Shown piece after piece: positions 12,412-24,701 of a stretch of DNA of 64,000 bases. The position numbers and the translations under genes were made by a program. Source of the DNA: Pipra filicauda (taxonomy: Eukaryota > Chordata > Aves > Passeriformes > Pipridae); the NCBI RefSeq assembly GCF_003945595.2, contig NW_024104998.1:4521790-4585789 (forward strand), given 5' to 3'. The number at the start of each line of letters is the position of its first letter. Within the stretch, counting starts at the first letter, position 1. The notes below the pieces were generated by a model. That model did no database searches and had not been told where the DNA came from. It saw only the letters and a program-made list of their open reading frames with translations.

Positions 12412-15400
12412 TAGCACTGAATGGATAATTCATTAATTAGAACCTATTAATGCAGTTGCTGAGTATGTATTTGGATAAACCCCTTTATCCCTACTTCAAA
12501 AGAGGAACTAAAATAAATTCCTATTACTGTCAAATCAAAACTTTAACAAGTCAGGAAGTTAAAGTCTGCAGTCAGGAAGGCTTATTTGCCACCCAGAAAT
12601 GTACAGAAATTGGATGCGATCTGTGGAGCCACCATTCATGAGGAACAAGAACCAGCTTTGCTGCTTGCTCAGCTGCAGCCTATGTACACTTTTTGGGTGC
12701 TGCAGCAGCTTTATGGTGTATTTGACAGTCTTGTATTATGAGAGTCTTGTATTTAGAGTCTTGATCTCAGTAATTAAGATTAAATAGCCATTCCCAGTGA
12801 ATATATACACAAGCAAATGTATGCTCATCCTTTACAGACTGTTGAAAGAACAGGAAAATTCTCTAAAATGGCCTTAGGAAGCACGAAACATGTTCCTGGT
12901 TCTTTCTTTTCTGAAGCTGAACCTTCAAATATTTTTCCACAGTATGTGATTTGGTCTCTAAAGTTCTGTTTGTAAAAGGAAAGAAATACAGGCTTTGCAT
13001 AGGTAAAGCATCACTTTACAATTTGCATCAGGCAAATGATGCTTTTGTCTGTTTCTAAAATGGACACCTGACATACTCTAAATAGCAATGAATGGGAGTG
13101 GGATTGTATGTACCCACTTTGCAGCTTAGCCCATCAACAACAGTCACAATAGTGAGAAAATAATAGATTGTATCAAGACAACTTTCTGCTAGGAACTAAT
13201 TATAATCTGTTTTGAGTGAAAAATACAGTTTAACCTCTTTTGTTCTGTTAAGGGTCTGTATTATTTAATTATGTTATTTGTATAAAGGAATGACAACTTT
13301 TTATTACAGATGAGTTTCAGATATTCTTAAGATAGTACACTATCTGTCTGATAAACAAAGAACAGAACTGCCTTGACTGAATTATAAATTTAATTTTTCC
13401 CACGGAAATTATTAATTTCTCCAAGATGTGTTTGCATTTTATAGAGTGCGGCATATCCATACTGATAATTTAAATATAAAATTTGATACACTACAATGAG
13501 CTACACCTCCTTAGAGACAAGATAAAAAACCCACTAACATGACTTTCACAAACGAAAGCAAATATATGTGAGGGAAAAGAGAATGTACACAGAGATGAAT
13601 ACATTCACAAACGCAAGATTTCAGGGAAGCAAGCGAGCCCAAATAACTACAGGAGAGCAAATGAAATTCTTCTCAACAGTATTTGTGAGAAATCTGAGTG
13701 AAATATTTTGTTCATGGGCAAACCAAATAGAATTGCTCACAACACATAGGGGTTTTCTATATTACATCTCTGCATGGCAATTCACAACTTAGTTGTATCT
13801 TGCTAACACCTCTACCTTTCCATGATATCCCACAATATAATCTTTAGACTGGAGTGTAGCTGAAAAAAATACAGGTCTCATTCTCACAGTAATTTTATTT
13901 TACTCCTAATTTGTACTTGAGATAGTAAAGGCATATTCAAATCCATAAATCACTTTTTTCTAATCACATCAGTCCATAAATCCTATATAGCATAAGTACA
14001 GAACAGCTTGAGTCAGCTGGAAAGCATATAAAGGGATGAACTGATCACAGAAAATGCTCCTTAGCATTCAACCTGATTTCAGAAATCAAACTACTGCCAA
14101 CTGTGTCTGTCTCTGCTTCATCCTTCCTTTTAAACTTGTGCTCATCTCACCGTGCCTTGGAGTAAACTTATCTAAAAGCAGGAATACCAAATGCAGAAGG
14201 ACATCTGGGCATGACAACATTTTCTGGGTTCTGGGACTATGAAACATTACTTTAAGAAAGCCTATTTTATGAGTTTCCTACTCAGCTGGAGAGGTGCTGA
14301 TAGATGCATCCAAGCTTCCAGGTGCTTCTCTGAACCAAAGCCAAGGTTCTCTAATATTTGAATCTTAGTCCTGTAGGAAATAGCATATCATGACTGCATC
14401 CCTCCAGCTTCAGAAAATGCCTTGCTGTATTTACACAGCTTTTGCTATGTTGCTCTGCTAGAGATTCACATGGAGGCAGGCGTGCAAGCAGCTTGACAAT
14501 TGTCTATGGGTTTCTGCACTAATTCTTTTATTCCCATACACAGTACAGCAATGTATGGCATGGTGTACATACTGTGCTTCCACACATGGTTTAGTACACA
14601 GGACGCTTTGTATGCTTTAAGGGCAGCTTTTGATGACATCAAGGACCATAATGTCCAGGTCATCAGTATGTGTTTCATGCTCATGAGTTTCACTCCCTGA
14701 CCAATACAGTGAGATGAATCTTACCTTTTTTATGCTTTCCTATTATCTAAAGGGATAACAATATAAACTCTCCCCCTCACCTGGGTTATTCCCTCATAAG
14801 CTTGTTGCCAAGATAATCCTATTACTTTCCCATGTCAGCAAGTTTGTCATATATTAGCTGCCCTAAATCAAGATCAAAAGCATTCTGTTCAACTGAAATA
14901 AGCTGCCTGAGGTCAGAAAAGGACTTTGTTCTTCTTTTTTAAGTGCCAGTAGATCTGATTCTGTCTAGATAGAAATGCCACCCTACTGTAACATTCCATT
15001 TCTCTAGTTTTACACGCAGACTGTTTGCTACCCACAAACATGGGACTGTCAGTGTCTGAGGATGAGTCTCCAGTAGTTCACATTTCCAGTTTTTGCCACA
15101 GGCTGCATTCACAGACAGGGATTTTCAGGGCAGCATAGACGCTTTCATCAGCTTGCCAACATTCAGCTCAGCTTTCTCCCACAGTATACCGAGGTAGGGT
15201 AACAGCATAAGGGGTGACAGGAACTCTTCCTTGTTGAAATTCAAGTCATTATTATGCCTGATATTACTTCTCGTATGTGTTATGTAATTACCATAGAACA
15301 TGCTAGCATATATAGGAATCCCATGATTCCTCTCAGCTGCTTTCTATAGATAGTTCTGGTGAGACAGCTTCCAGCTGTTTCTTTCATTTGGCTCACGACA

Positions 15401-16811
15401 ACAACTTACCATTGCCTCGGAACTCTAGAAACATTCTATATATTAATGTTACTTTCAACCTTACTTATTTTACCTACTCCTATTTTTTTACCAGCAGTGG
15501 TTTGGATTCTGCATAGAAAACCCAGGTCAACTGACAAGAGTTTGGCTTACTGCATGTATCTTGAGCAGATTCTTAGGGTCTGTACAAGACACCTGTCTAA
15601 TGATTTATCTCTTGCTGCACTCAAGGTAATATTCATCTTAGCAAATCTAACTGTTAGACATAATGTTGAGAAGCTTCTGCAGAGCAGCAATCCTGGTCAT
15701 AGCTTTAAATACATGAATGATAGTCATAATTTTATTTCAAGATAACATCAAGAACAGTTCCCCTTTGCCTTGCCCCTAGTTCCAAACTAATTCTTTTACC
15801 CAAACTTTGGTGTATTTCAGGAGTTCTCTTACAGACTATGAATCAAATCAACACAGATAAAGAGAGTCAACTTGCCATGCAGGGACAACAAGAACCATGA
15901 AATCATTTTGCCTGTTAGGAATCCAAACTTAGACTTCCGTACTTTTACAGCTAGACTCGTCTGTTAGGTAATTTGGTAACTTCTATTCCAGTGAAGTATG
16001 TGCAGCACAAACATACCCACTGACTCCAGGCTCATTTCCATGATTTCTACATTTCTTCTTAGGCTTTCAATGCCTCGAGGTTGCTGCAAGTAGCTTACAG
16101 AAATCAAGGGATTATCTGGAGAATGCAGCAACCCCAAGCAGAACAAAACCCCTGCCATTAGCTCTTGAGAAGAAACATCATGACAACATAATGCTAAGCT
16201 AAATATAGGGCACCATCTATGGGAGAAGGCTCCACCTGCACTGCTCTGTCCAATGTACTGCGTATATGGACACCTTCCATGAAGTCAGTACCAGCTGCAG
16301 TAGCACTTGTCCCTGCCACCCAACAGGAGAAAGAGAAAAATATATAGTTTACTATATTATACTATACTTTATACCTGTAAAAATCCTGTTAAAACATAAG
16401 TTTTGAGGAAATGCCTTTCTGTTGATCCACATTTTTGTGATTCTGCCTATACTCTTCTGTTGAGCTTTGCTTAGGCAGCTTCTGAACAAATTTTATCCTG
16501 GTATATTTGAGTGATTTGTAGGAACCAGGCACACAGATTTCCATTTTATGGCCACTAATAAGATCAACTGGAACTGTTTTATTGGCAATACTTTGGAAAA
16601 ATATTCAAGTAAAAAACCCACAAAAGATGTACACAGTAAATGCCATTTAGATGATTTTAGTCTTCTATGAAAACAAGTTTGTTTTTTTTTTTAGGAATAT
16701 GCAACTTTAAAAAAAAAATACACTGTACTTAGCCTACAAGAGTGTTTAAGAATGAATAGGGAGAAAATTAGTATTAATATTTGTTTCTTTCGTAAAGTCA
16801 TTGTATCACTT

Positions 16812-16913
16812 GTCCAAAGGTTTGTATGCTATCCCTCCCAGCTTGCAGGGCAGGGGCCTGCCAGACCCTAGTGGCTGTCTTGGGGCTGCTGCAGGTGTGG
16901 GCTCAACCCACAC
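16812..16913 (+). mobile_element. Possible 3' remnant of an ERV LTR
   Basis: This is a G+C-richer patch in AT-rich DNA. It ends in CTCAACCCACACA, which resembles the GGTCAACCCAC..ACA type of end seen on avian LTRs. No matching start or target-site duplication is visible, so the call is tentative. Confidence 0.3.
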
Positions 16914-17080
16914 ATCAAAATATGGTAAGAAGTTAAAACTTCAGAATAAAAACACTCAAAGCAACAATACAAAACAAGAACTGAAATGGTACAAAATTTG
17001 GAAATAAATCTGTTGAAGTAAAAACATGGTGGTGCTAGAAATAGTATTGGTTTCCTAATCAATTCTCCATAAAACTGTTT

Positions 17081-17085
17081 TCTAA
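17081..17085. repeat. 5-bp target-site duplication, left copy (TCTAA)
   Basis: It is identical to 17939-17943 on the other side of the 853-bp LTR. A 5-bp duplication fits ERVL-type integration. Confidence 0.8.
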
Positions 17086-17938
17086 TGTACTGGGTGTCTA
17101 TGCTCAAGTGCTGGCATGGAGACACAGGGGGTGGCCTCATGAGGAGAGGCCAGGGACCTGCATCATACCAGACACAGATGGTTCCAACCAGTTTCCAGCC
17201 AACTCCAAAGTGAGACACCACAGGACACAGCCGAAACCGTCAGCCAAGATGGTAGCACCTCTGGAAAAAATATTTAAGGAAGAGCAAAAAATCCTGGTAG
17301 GCAGAGGAGAGGGGAAAGAAGGACATGAGAACAGCAGTATAAACATTAGGGTGAGAGAATAAGGAAAGGGAGGAGGTGCTCCAAGCCCCTGTGGGAGAGA
17401 ACCATGGTGGGGCAGGTAATTTCCCACCACTTGTGAAGGACCATGGATACAGAAACAGTGGCCCATGGAGAGCCCACACTGGAGCAGGTTTGTCTTGAAG
17501 GAACTATATCTTGTAGGAGGGAACATGATGGAGCAGAGGAAAAGTGTGAGGAGAAAGGAGCAGGAGAGATAAACTGTTACTGACTGATTGCAACCCCCCC
17601 ATTGCCCATCACCCTGTGCTACATGGGATGGGGAGGCAGAAGGGTCAGGGATGAAGGAGTGAAGCTGATGTTGGTAAAAGTGGGATATAGGGGGAAAAAC
17701 TTGTTTTATTTTGTACCTCTGTTTCTCACTATCCATATCTGTTTTCACTGGCAATATATTAAATAAATTTTCCACAAGTTGAGTCTGTTTTGCCTGTGAT
17801 GTTAACTGCTAAGGGATCTCCCTTTACTACAACCCACAGGGATTTTTATCCTGTTTTCTCACCCATCCCTGTTGAGCAAGGGGAGTAAACGAGCAGTTGG
17901 GTGGGTGTCTGAGTGCAATCCAAGGTCAACACGTCACA
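17086..17938 (+). mobile_element. Solo LTR of an avian ERVL-like endogenous retrovirus
   Basis: This is an 853-bp LTR that starts with TG (17086) and ends with CA (17938). It is flanked by the perfect 5-bp duplication TCTAA at 17081-17085 and 17939-17943. Its interior has the features I associate with a common avian ERVL-type LTR: a GGGGGTGGCCTCATG-like start, repeated CCATGG / GGAGCAGG motifs in the middle, and an AAATAAATT-type poly(A) region near 17757-17769. There is no internal retroviral sequence, so it is the product of recombination between two LTRs of a former provirus. It is antisense to XKR4. Open frames inside it, including a 212-codon one on the minus strand, are incidental. Confidence 0.85.
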
Positions 17939-17943
17939 TCTAA
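17939..17943. repeat. 5-bp target-site duplication, right copy (TCTAA)
   Basis: It directly follows the terminal CA of the LTR and matches 17081-17085. Confidence 0.8.
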
Positions 17944-18812
17944 TCACCTCATGCCAATATATTTTTGCATGCACAAACCATGCATATGGTCACTGCTTGA
18001 GGGGCCAGATTGTACCTTCTCATTCCAGGACCGCTCAAGAAAAAGGTTTTTTTCCTTGCACAGGGATACATGGAATACACCTCAAACTTATGTAAACCCT
18101 CCTTCCTCTGAAGGGTGTTTTGCCACCTGCCAGCACCCTACAAGGCAGCACTGGCTGCCTCAAAAACCGGTTGTCGGTGAATATAAAAGCTGTCACATTA
18201 TTTCCTGAGATTTAATGAAAGGATGAGGGAGGAGAATGTACCCAGGAGAATTAGAAATTTACTGCATATAAAATTTTTCTATGTCTGTAGAGAATAGTAT
18301 AAATTCTGAAAAAGGAAGTACATAACATTTTTTTAGTGTAACTTAGTCACAACAAATTTACTATTTTTTTTTTATAGTGAAACAAGGAAAAAAATTCATA
18401 GTTCCATAATGTGTTTCATAGATATGGAACTATATTTTAAGTGAGATAGCACAGTTGCAATCAGTGTGAATGCAATACAAGCCACAGAGCATTGCCTTAT
18501 GAACACTGAGTGAATCCTTTGTGTTCAAACAAGTGATTAGGAATTCAAAAGTTTAAAACAAGGGAGAAAACATTCTTCCAAAGGATATTTACCTTGACTT
18601 TAAAAATGTACATTTTTTTCAGTCTGACTTTATCTACCTTTGGTTTTCAGCCACTGAATTGGCTGAATTTCTGTAGGGTTCAAACGAATTCATCATAATA
18701 TTTCATGGACCATCAGAATTTTAAAATTAAAGGTTTCCAGGACATCAGTTTTACACTTAGAAGCCCTCAGTACCCTTGAAAGAGTATAATGTCAGGGCAT
18801 CCTTAGAAACAT
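17944..18812. other. Intronic DNA between LTR and pyrimidine tract
   Basis: This is unique AT-rich sequence without a recognisable gene. It contains a perfect 11-bp inverted repeat at 18398-18433. Confidence 0.6.
18398..18433. repeat. Perfect 11-bp inverted repeat
   Basis: ATAGTTCCATA (18398-18408) is complemented by TATGGAACTAT (18423-18433) around a 14-base loop. No transposon context is apparent. It could be a small stem-loop or chance in AT-rich DNA. Confidence 0.55.
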
Positions 18813-18814
18813 GT

Positions 18815-18831
18815 CTTTCTTTCTTTCTTTC

Positions 18832-18927
<96 letters not shown>

Positions 18928-19048
18928 TTTCTTTCTTTCTTTCTTTTCTTTCTTTTCTTTCTTTTCTTTCTTTTCTTTCTTTTCTTTCTTTTCTTTCTTT
19001 TCTTTCTTTTCTCTCTCCCTCTTTCTCTCTTTCTTTCTTTTTTTCCTT
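18815..19048. repeat. (CTTT)n microsatellite changing to a 9-nt repeat
   Basis: This is a nearly pure pyrimidine tract on the plus strand. A short CTTT block (18815-18830) and an interruption lead to 24 uninterrupted CTTT units (18833-18928). After a brief transition come eight perfect 9-nt units CTTTCTTTT (18939-19010), then a mixed C/T tail. Long mirror-symmetric polypurine/polypyrimidine DNA can form intramolecular triplex (H-DNA). The Lys/Glu/Arg or Phe/Ser/Leu frames across it are artefacts. Confidence 0.95.
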
Positions 19049-19184
19049 TCTAGGGGAGGATAACTCCTTCCCTTCTCAAGATGCAATGACACTATAGAGA
19101 CCAGGGTATAATCTACAAAGAAGACTTGATGACTAGTGGTATGTCCAAGCAGATATTTCTAAATTAATACAACATTTGTATATT

Positions 19185-19223
19185 CAGTTATCTAAAGATA
19201 ACAGTTATCTAAAGATAACTGTT
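19185..19223. repeat. 17-bp tandem duplication forming an 11-bp hairpin
   Basis: CAGTTATCTAAAGATAA occurs twice in tandem (19185-19201 and 19202-19218). The second copy and its right flank form a perfect inverted repeat: AACAGTTATCT (19200-19210) and AGATAACTGTT (19213-19223) with a 2-base spacer. The unit repeats AGATAA/TTATCT, the GATA-factor core, in both orientations. Binding is inferred from motif only. Confidence 0.7.
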
Positions 19224-22200
19224 GGAAGAGAACAGAATGTTTTAATTTCCATAGAAATGTCAACAACATGGACAAGGCAACTTTAAAACAAATTTTAAAT
19301 AGCTGAAGACAATTTTCCTAAGCCTGCAATTAGCTTGTGAAAGATATATATTTTTACAATTAACCAAGTCTTCTGACGTGTTTTCCCCCAGCATCCCACA
19401 AGCAAAAGAGCTTGAAATGATCATACTGCCTGCAATATGGTGGAACACATCTGAAATAGTATCTGGCAAATTCAAACTCTCTCTTCTAAGTATTTTTTTC
19501 AAGAGATAGTGAGTATCATAGAATACAAATAGCAGTATCACACTGGCTCTAGAAATGTTTGTTGAGGATTTGGAAGAGGAAGGCCTAAATCAGTATTTCA
19601 AATACACCAGAGATCTTGAGATTTTTTTTTGTTTGTTTGTTTTTTTAAGATATTGCATTAGCGGTGGCCAGCAGCCAACACAGAGAAGACTAGAAGCCAA
19701 GATGAATTTTGGCATGAAAAATATCCCAAATACCTTATACTAAGTTTTATTACAAATCAATGGGATGGGACCAGGTCAGTGACAACAAAATACTGACTCC
19801 ATGAAAAAAGATAGCATGGGGCTATCATTCCCCTTAAATCTCCCTAAATCATAATTTTAGGATTGGCTTTCAGTGGTTTATAGGGTCATATTGGCTTTCT
19901 GAAAGGGGATAAATTTCAGCCCTCATTAAGCAACTGATATTTCTCCCACTTGCACATTAAAGTCAGTCTGAAGTTAGTACCTTATTTGATATAATTTGTC
20001 TAAGAAATATTTTATATATGTAGCATTTTTTGTGTTTGCCTTTTAAGCTTCTCTAAGCTTTTCATCTGTGAAGAGATGTTGAGGATAATGTCTGATATGG
20101 GGCTCTGGGATAAAAAGCAATTATCATCACTCTGAAAAGGAAATCAATTTAGTATTTGTGCAATCCCTCTTAGCAAAGGGAAAACTGGAGCTGTTAGCTC
20201 TGTCTGGTACATGATGCTGTAGAGGTTTCCCTTGGATCAAACTGAAATATTATAGTCCTCACTCTTTGCCATGTTTCTTTCACTTTGAAAAAGTTCAACT
20301 GTATTTTCACAATAATTCATTAAATAGACTTATTTTTCTGCTAGTGGAAAAGCAATCACTAACCTTTTCTCCTTCATCCCAAAAGAAAATTCATGGTTTC
20401 ACCTACTGTGCAGACAATGTAACTTTAAGCAAAGTCTAACAAACTGAATTGAAGTGTATTCTGGAGATTAATTCAGCTTCCAGCTCATGCCCAGCTTTGG
20501 ATTTTTTTAGATTTCATATTTATGTCTTTGTTTTCAATATTAGTTACAAAGCTATTCTTTATAAGTAACAAAGCTCTACAGCTATATTTCTACGTATTTC
20601 TGATATAGTTAGAATATATCCACACAATATACATGGGTAAATATTACATGTCTCTGTACATTTTTTATATATGGTATATTTACAGTTATATACTACATGC
20701 AGACAGATAAACTGGCATAATTTTAAGACACTGAGCAAAATAATGACTCAACATTTCCTCCGAAAAGCTTTTCCAATATTTATCTGTGGCTTGTGCCAAA
20801 AACTTACACCTTGTTGCAAGTTTAAATTAATCTAATTTCCATTTCTGCTGCTTGTCTAGAAGACTGAAAAGTTCCCTTGGCTCCTGTCATTAAACATTTT
20901 TTTTTATGTATAAGTACCCAGAGAGAGTGATTGAGTTACTTTTTCAACATTTTCCCAATATTCTGGGCTCATCAGTTCCTAAAAGACTTATGTATCAATG
21001 GTTGATTGATGACCCCTGGGACCATTTAATTCCTCAACTTTGAATTTCCTTCAGTAGCTCCATCCTCCAGGAAGTGTGAGAAACAGAACAGGGTACAGGT
21101 TTTTAACAGTGGTCTTATTGGTGTTCACAGTGGCATGATCACTTCAATGTGTCTACTGTGTATTTTTCTTCCTCTTCATCCGTGGATCAATATAAGGTTC
21201 AAAGCCACAACTTGACACTGGGATCTCACGAAAAAAAGCCCTTCTATCTGCTGGCTGCTATGCCATCTTCTGAATTACTGATTTTTAAGACAGAGATTTT
21301 CCCAGCCTATAAGTATAATCTCTGTTTATGATTGTCAAATACACTTTTCTGTATTAAAACATAATTAGTTGGTTGCGATAATTTTGACCAAATTACTCAG
21401 ATTAATCTGTGATGGTAGTTATACTAAAGAATATTAACTACGCTCACATCTCTGTGCAAAAGCCTGGAAAAATGTAACCAGTCACTGGAAACCCAGCCAG
21501 CAAATAATATGCATTGTCATTCATAAGGCTACCAAACAAGATGAGAGCAAGGACAGGTATTTAATAGGTGCTACTAGGCACTTCCTCACTCATTCTTTCT
21601 TAATTTTAGTATACATCTAGATGACAGATTTCAGCCCACTTTATATGAGCTCTACTCATTCCTACTTCAAGATCTCATGTGATTTTAAGTCCTATGAACT
21701 TTAAAAAAAATATTTTTACATTATTCATTATTGTTGCTGTCATCATTCTAACTTGAAGCTTGTCAATGAATTATAACAGGTCTGAGTAACAATACCTGAG
21801 TAAAAAAAATAAAAAGTTTGCAGAATTCTACTATCTAGCTTCTAATTCTTTGTTACCTGAGTACACAGTTGACATTTCTATTATTTTATACTGAATTAAA
21901 GTCAGGCTAATCTATACTTCTTTTTAGTTATGTGCATCTTTCCTTTTATAATTTTTAGATTTGTTTCTTTATGCATCTGCACATCAGTCTGCTCCATGGT
22001 CATTGTTAAGAACGACCAACTGATTTCAGCAGAATTTGACAAAGATACAGATGTCTGAAAGATACTAAATTCTGTGAAATTCAGGGAAAACAGCAGCTAG
22101 AGGAGGGCCCAAAGAAATGTTCCCACTTAAAGTAAAACAGACTTCAAGCATTTCATTTTTATGCCTGAATTTTAGGCATTTTTATGCCTTCGGGCATTTT

Positions 22201-24649
22201 TATTGCAACAGCTAGGGACCAATTAGTAAGTGAATAAATATGTTTCTGGCAGCTGGCAAATCCACATAGATGTAACTTTGAGGTAATCCCAGCAGATACT
22301 GCCTCTTAGCCATCCAAACCCAAAGTCATGAGAGAGAACTTGGAATAAGGCAGCGAGTGAACAATATATTGTGGCAACTCAGGGGATCTGATAAAAAATT
22401 GGATATATTTTCAGGGCAGGAAATGAGGCTTCATTATTTTTGCTGCTTGAAGAACCTATATTAATAGGTACTCTGCATTTCTAGGACTCATCTGCTTCTC
22501 CAATATTTTGTTAAAAATTAATGTTTCTGTGTTTATAGACATCCACAACTGGGTCTTCCAAACTGGAGACGATATAGCTAAGGCTGGACATAGAATATAA
22601 AGAGGGGTCTGCAAATGGAACTCGAAGACTCGGATTATATTTCAGAGGTTACTGAGCGTGTACTTCAAAAAGCAAATAAATGGATATTAGTTTTATAGTA
22701 GTATGACTCTAAATCAGATTCTCTGCAGACACAAGGGGGAAGTGCCAGTCAGCCGCATACCTAATATTTATTTGATTTATTGTTTTTTTAATACGGTATG
22801 ACAGGAGATTAGCAAAGTATTTTTCTGACACTGAAGATGATCAAGAAGTTATCAATTAACATCACTGGAACATTTTAACAAACAGAATAACAAGTATTCA
22901 ATCTACAACAATAACCTAACTAAACAATTTGAAATAAAAATCCAGTCTTTTCTCAACAACTGAAAAAAGCCCAGAAGCAGTAGCTTTAAACCTACTGGTG
23001 AATATACTAGATGAGCAAAATGCCTCTACTTTGGTCCACCTTATTAATTCTGATTTGGAGAGGAAATGGGATAGTGTGTGTGCCCATGACTGGGGGAAGG
23101 TTTTGTTATTTCCCTTCAGCTTTGGTAGTTGCTTGGATGTGTGCCTGTAAACAACTCTTTATGCAGACTGCAGGAAAAAAGCTTATCTCTGCTACTACTA
23201 CATTGAGATAACTCATTCCTCTCAGTCAATTATAAACATAGCTACTCTTCAGAAAAAAAAGTTCATAGAAAGCCCTCTGAGCCATGCCACAAATACACTG
23301 TCAAACAAAGAATCAAAACCAACACCATGACAAACTTATATCACATTTCAAGATTTGAAAGGTAATATGAAAATATGCTTCAAAGAGTTCAGATTCCCAG
23401 TTACAGAAAAAAAAGTGCCACGATCTATTTGAGTACATGGTTTTCCACAGAGAGATGAAATAAATAGGCAAATTACTTTTTTTTAATAATTGCAATTCTT
23501 ACTAGAGGAAATGCAAAATAACTTTCCCCAAACACTCAGGCACTGGTGGGAAGACATATTTCACATTAATCAGAACCCCATTCAGGATGGATGTAGATTG
23601 TCTCTATGTTTCTACAAGTTTTAATGTTGGGATACCAAAATGAATTAGATATTAAGCTACTAGTATTTAGTTTGAACTCTTAGTGCTTCATGGCCTGGTT
23701 ATACCCTACTGAATTTAACATTTTTCTATTGCTATTACTGACCAGTTTAGAACAGTGTATTATAGGCATTGATACTAGTTTAAGAATAAATGCAACACCC
23801 TTGCAATAACCTAGAATATTAAATTATTAATTTATTTTTTTTTAAATTATAACCTGATTTGGGAGGCAGGAGACAGAGAGATTTTGTCTCGATTATGATT
23901 AGAACAGTATATGAATATGAAGTTATATAGATATTTTCCTTATTCTGTTCTTGAAAAGTAATGTTTATCAAGGGGCAAGACTGTGATTCAATTTATGCTT
24001 GGCCAGATACTCAATGCTTCCTTTCCTCTACCAAAATAACCATAAGCTATAGCTTAAACATCTTGTCCATTTCAGTTCTGCATATTTTCCTTCCACTGCT
24101 TCTGACTCTAAAAGGATTCAGCATCACCTCCCTCCCAAATTTGCCAGAGGCACCTTCCTTGTCACTTCATCTGCAAGGTTTTCAAACTACTCTTTTCTCA
24201 ACGCTCCTTATATTTCTTGCTTTTCCATAGGTTTCCCAGCTCCTATACTTATTTTCTGTAGAGGTGTCCAAATCCTTAGCCCTCCTCCTCCCTCCCCATG
24301 CCCACGTCATCTGGTGTCTCCACAGTCCCCATGCTCATCCCAGCAATGGGACAAGCTGCCTAGGCCTCTGTTTTTGGATACAACCCCTTGATGACAGGAG
24401 CATTGAGATCATAGTTGCCTGGTTCAGGAATGTGTTGTGGTCCTCTGTAAAACCAGACAGCTAATGTCATGCTCTCTTCTCTTGGTGGCAGCATCTTGTC
24501 CCACCAACTCATTGCTCTGGTTTCTGGACTATTCGTAGTCACACACAGGTCATACCTGTTTGTTGTTCTTCAGGCTTTCCCCCCAGGCCACCTCATCTGC
24601 TTTCCTCAAATAGCCATATCTTTTCAAAATCCTGTTAAATAATTCTGTG

Positions 24650-24651
<2 letters not shown>
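19224..24651. other. XKR4 intron, unique AT-rich segment
   Basis: I see no gene, CR1 or LTR here. Two small hairpins occur side by side at 22161-22197. A G+C-richer block at about 24270-24600 carries a 61-codon open frame on the minus strand (24360-24542) that resembles nothing I know. Confidence 0.55.
22161..22197 (+). repeat. Two adjacent mini-hairpins, one with a TTCG loop
   Basis: ATGCCT (22161-22166) pairs with AGGCAT (22174-22179). Just after, ATGCC (22184-22188) pairs with GGCAT (22193-22197) around the loop TTCG. As RNA the second would be a C(UUCG)G tetraloop, which is an unusually stable fold. Both arms repeat a TTTTATGCC theme. No function is known. Confidence 0.5.

Positions 24652-24701
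<50 letters not shown>

Larger units (their letters stand above)
9411..17080. other. XKR4 intron, segment without recognisable repeats
   Basis: This DNA lies upstream of the terminal XKR4 exon and is presumably intronic. It is A+T-rich with many short homopolymer runs and no convincing coding exon. The longest open frame (15359-15745, plus strand) matches nothing I recognise. A homeodomain-motif-rich stretch with a perfect 12-bp inverted repeat lies at 12370-12411. A possible LTR-end remnant lies at 16812-16913. Confidence 0.6.

Noticed and set aside
15359..15745. 128-codon plus-strand frame
   Set aside because: No family resemblance, no splice or promoter context, and stop-free length within chance expectation for a 64-kb window.
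17137..17775. 212-codon minus-strand open frame
   Set aside because: It is contained entirely in the ERVL-like solo LTR and has no recognisable domain.
18757..19092. Lys/Glu-rich and Phe/Ser/Leu-rich open frames
   Set aside because: They are translations of the CTTT/GAAA microsatellite.
19514..19530. CR1-like terminus word ATCATAGAAT
   Set aside because: No CR1 3' UTR sequence follows on either side, so the short word is chance.
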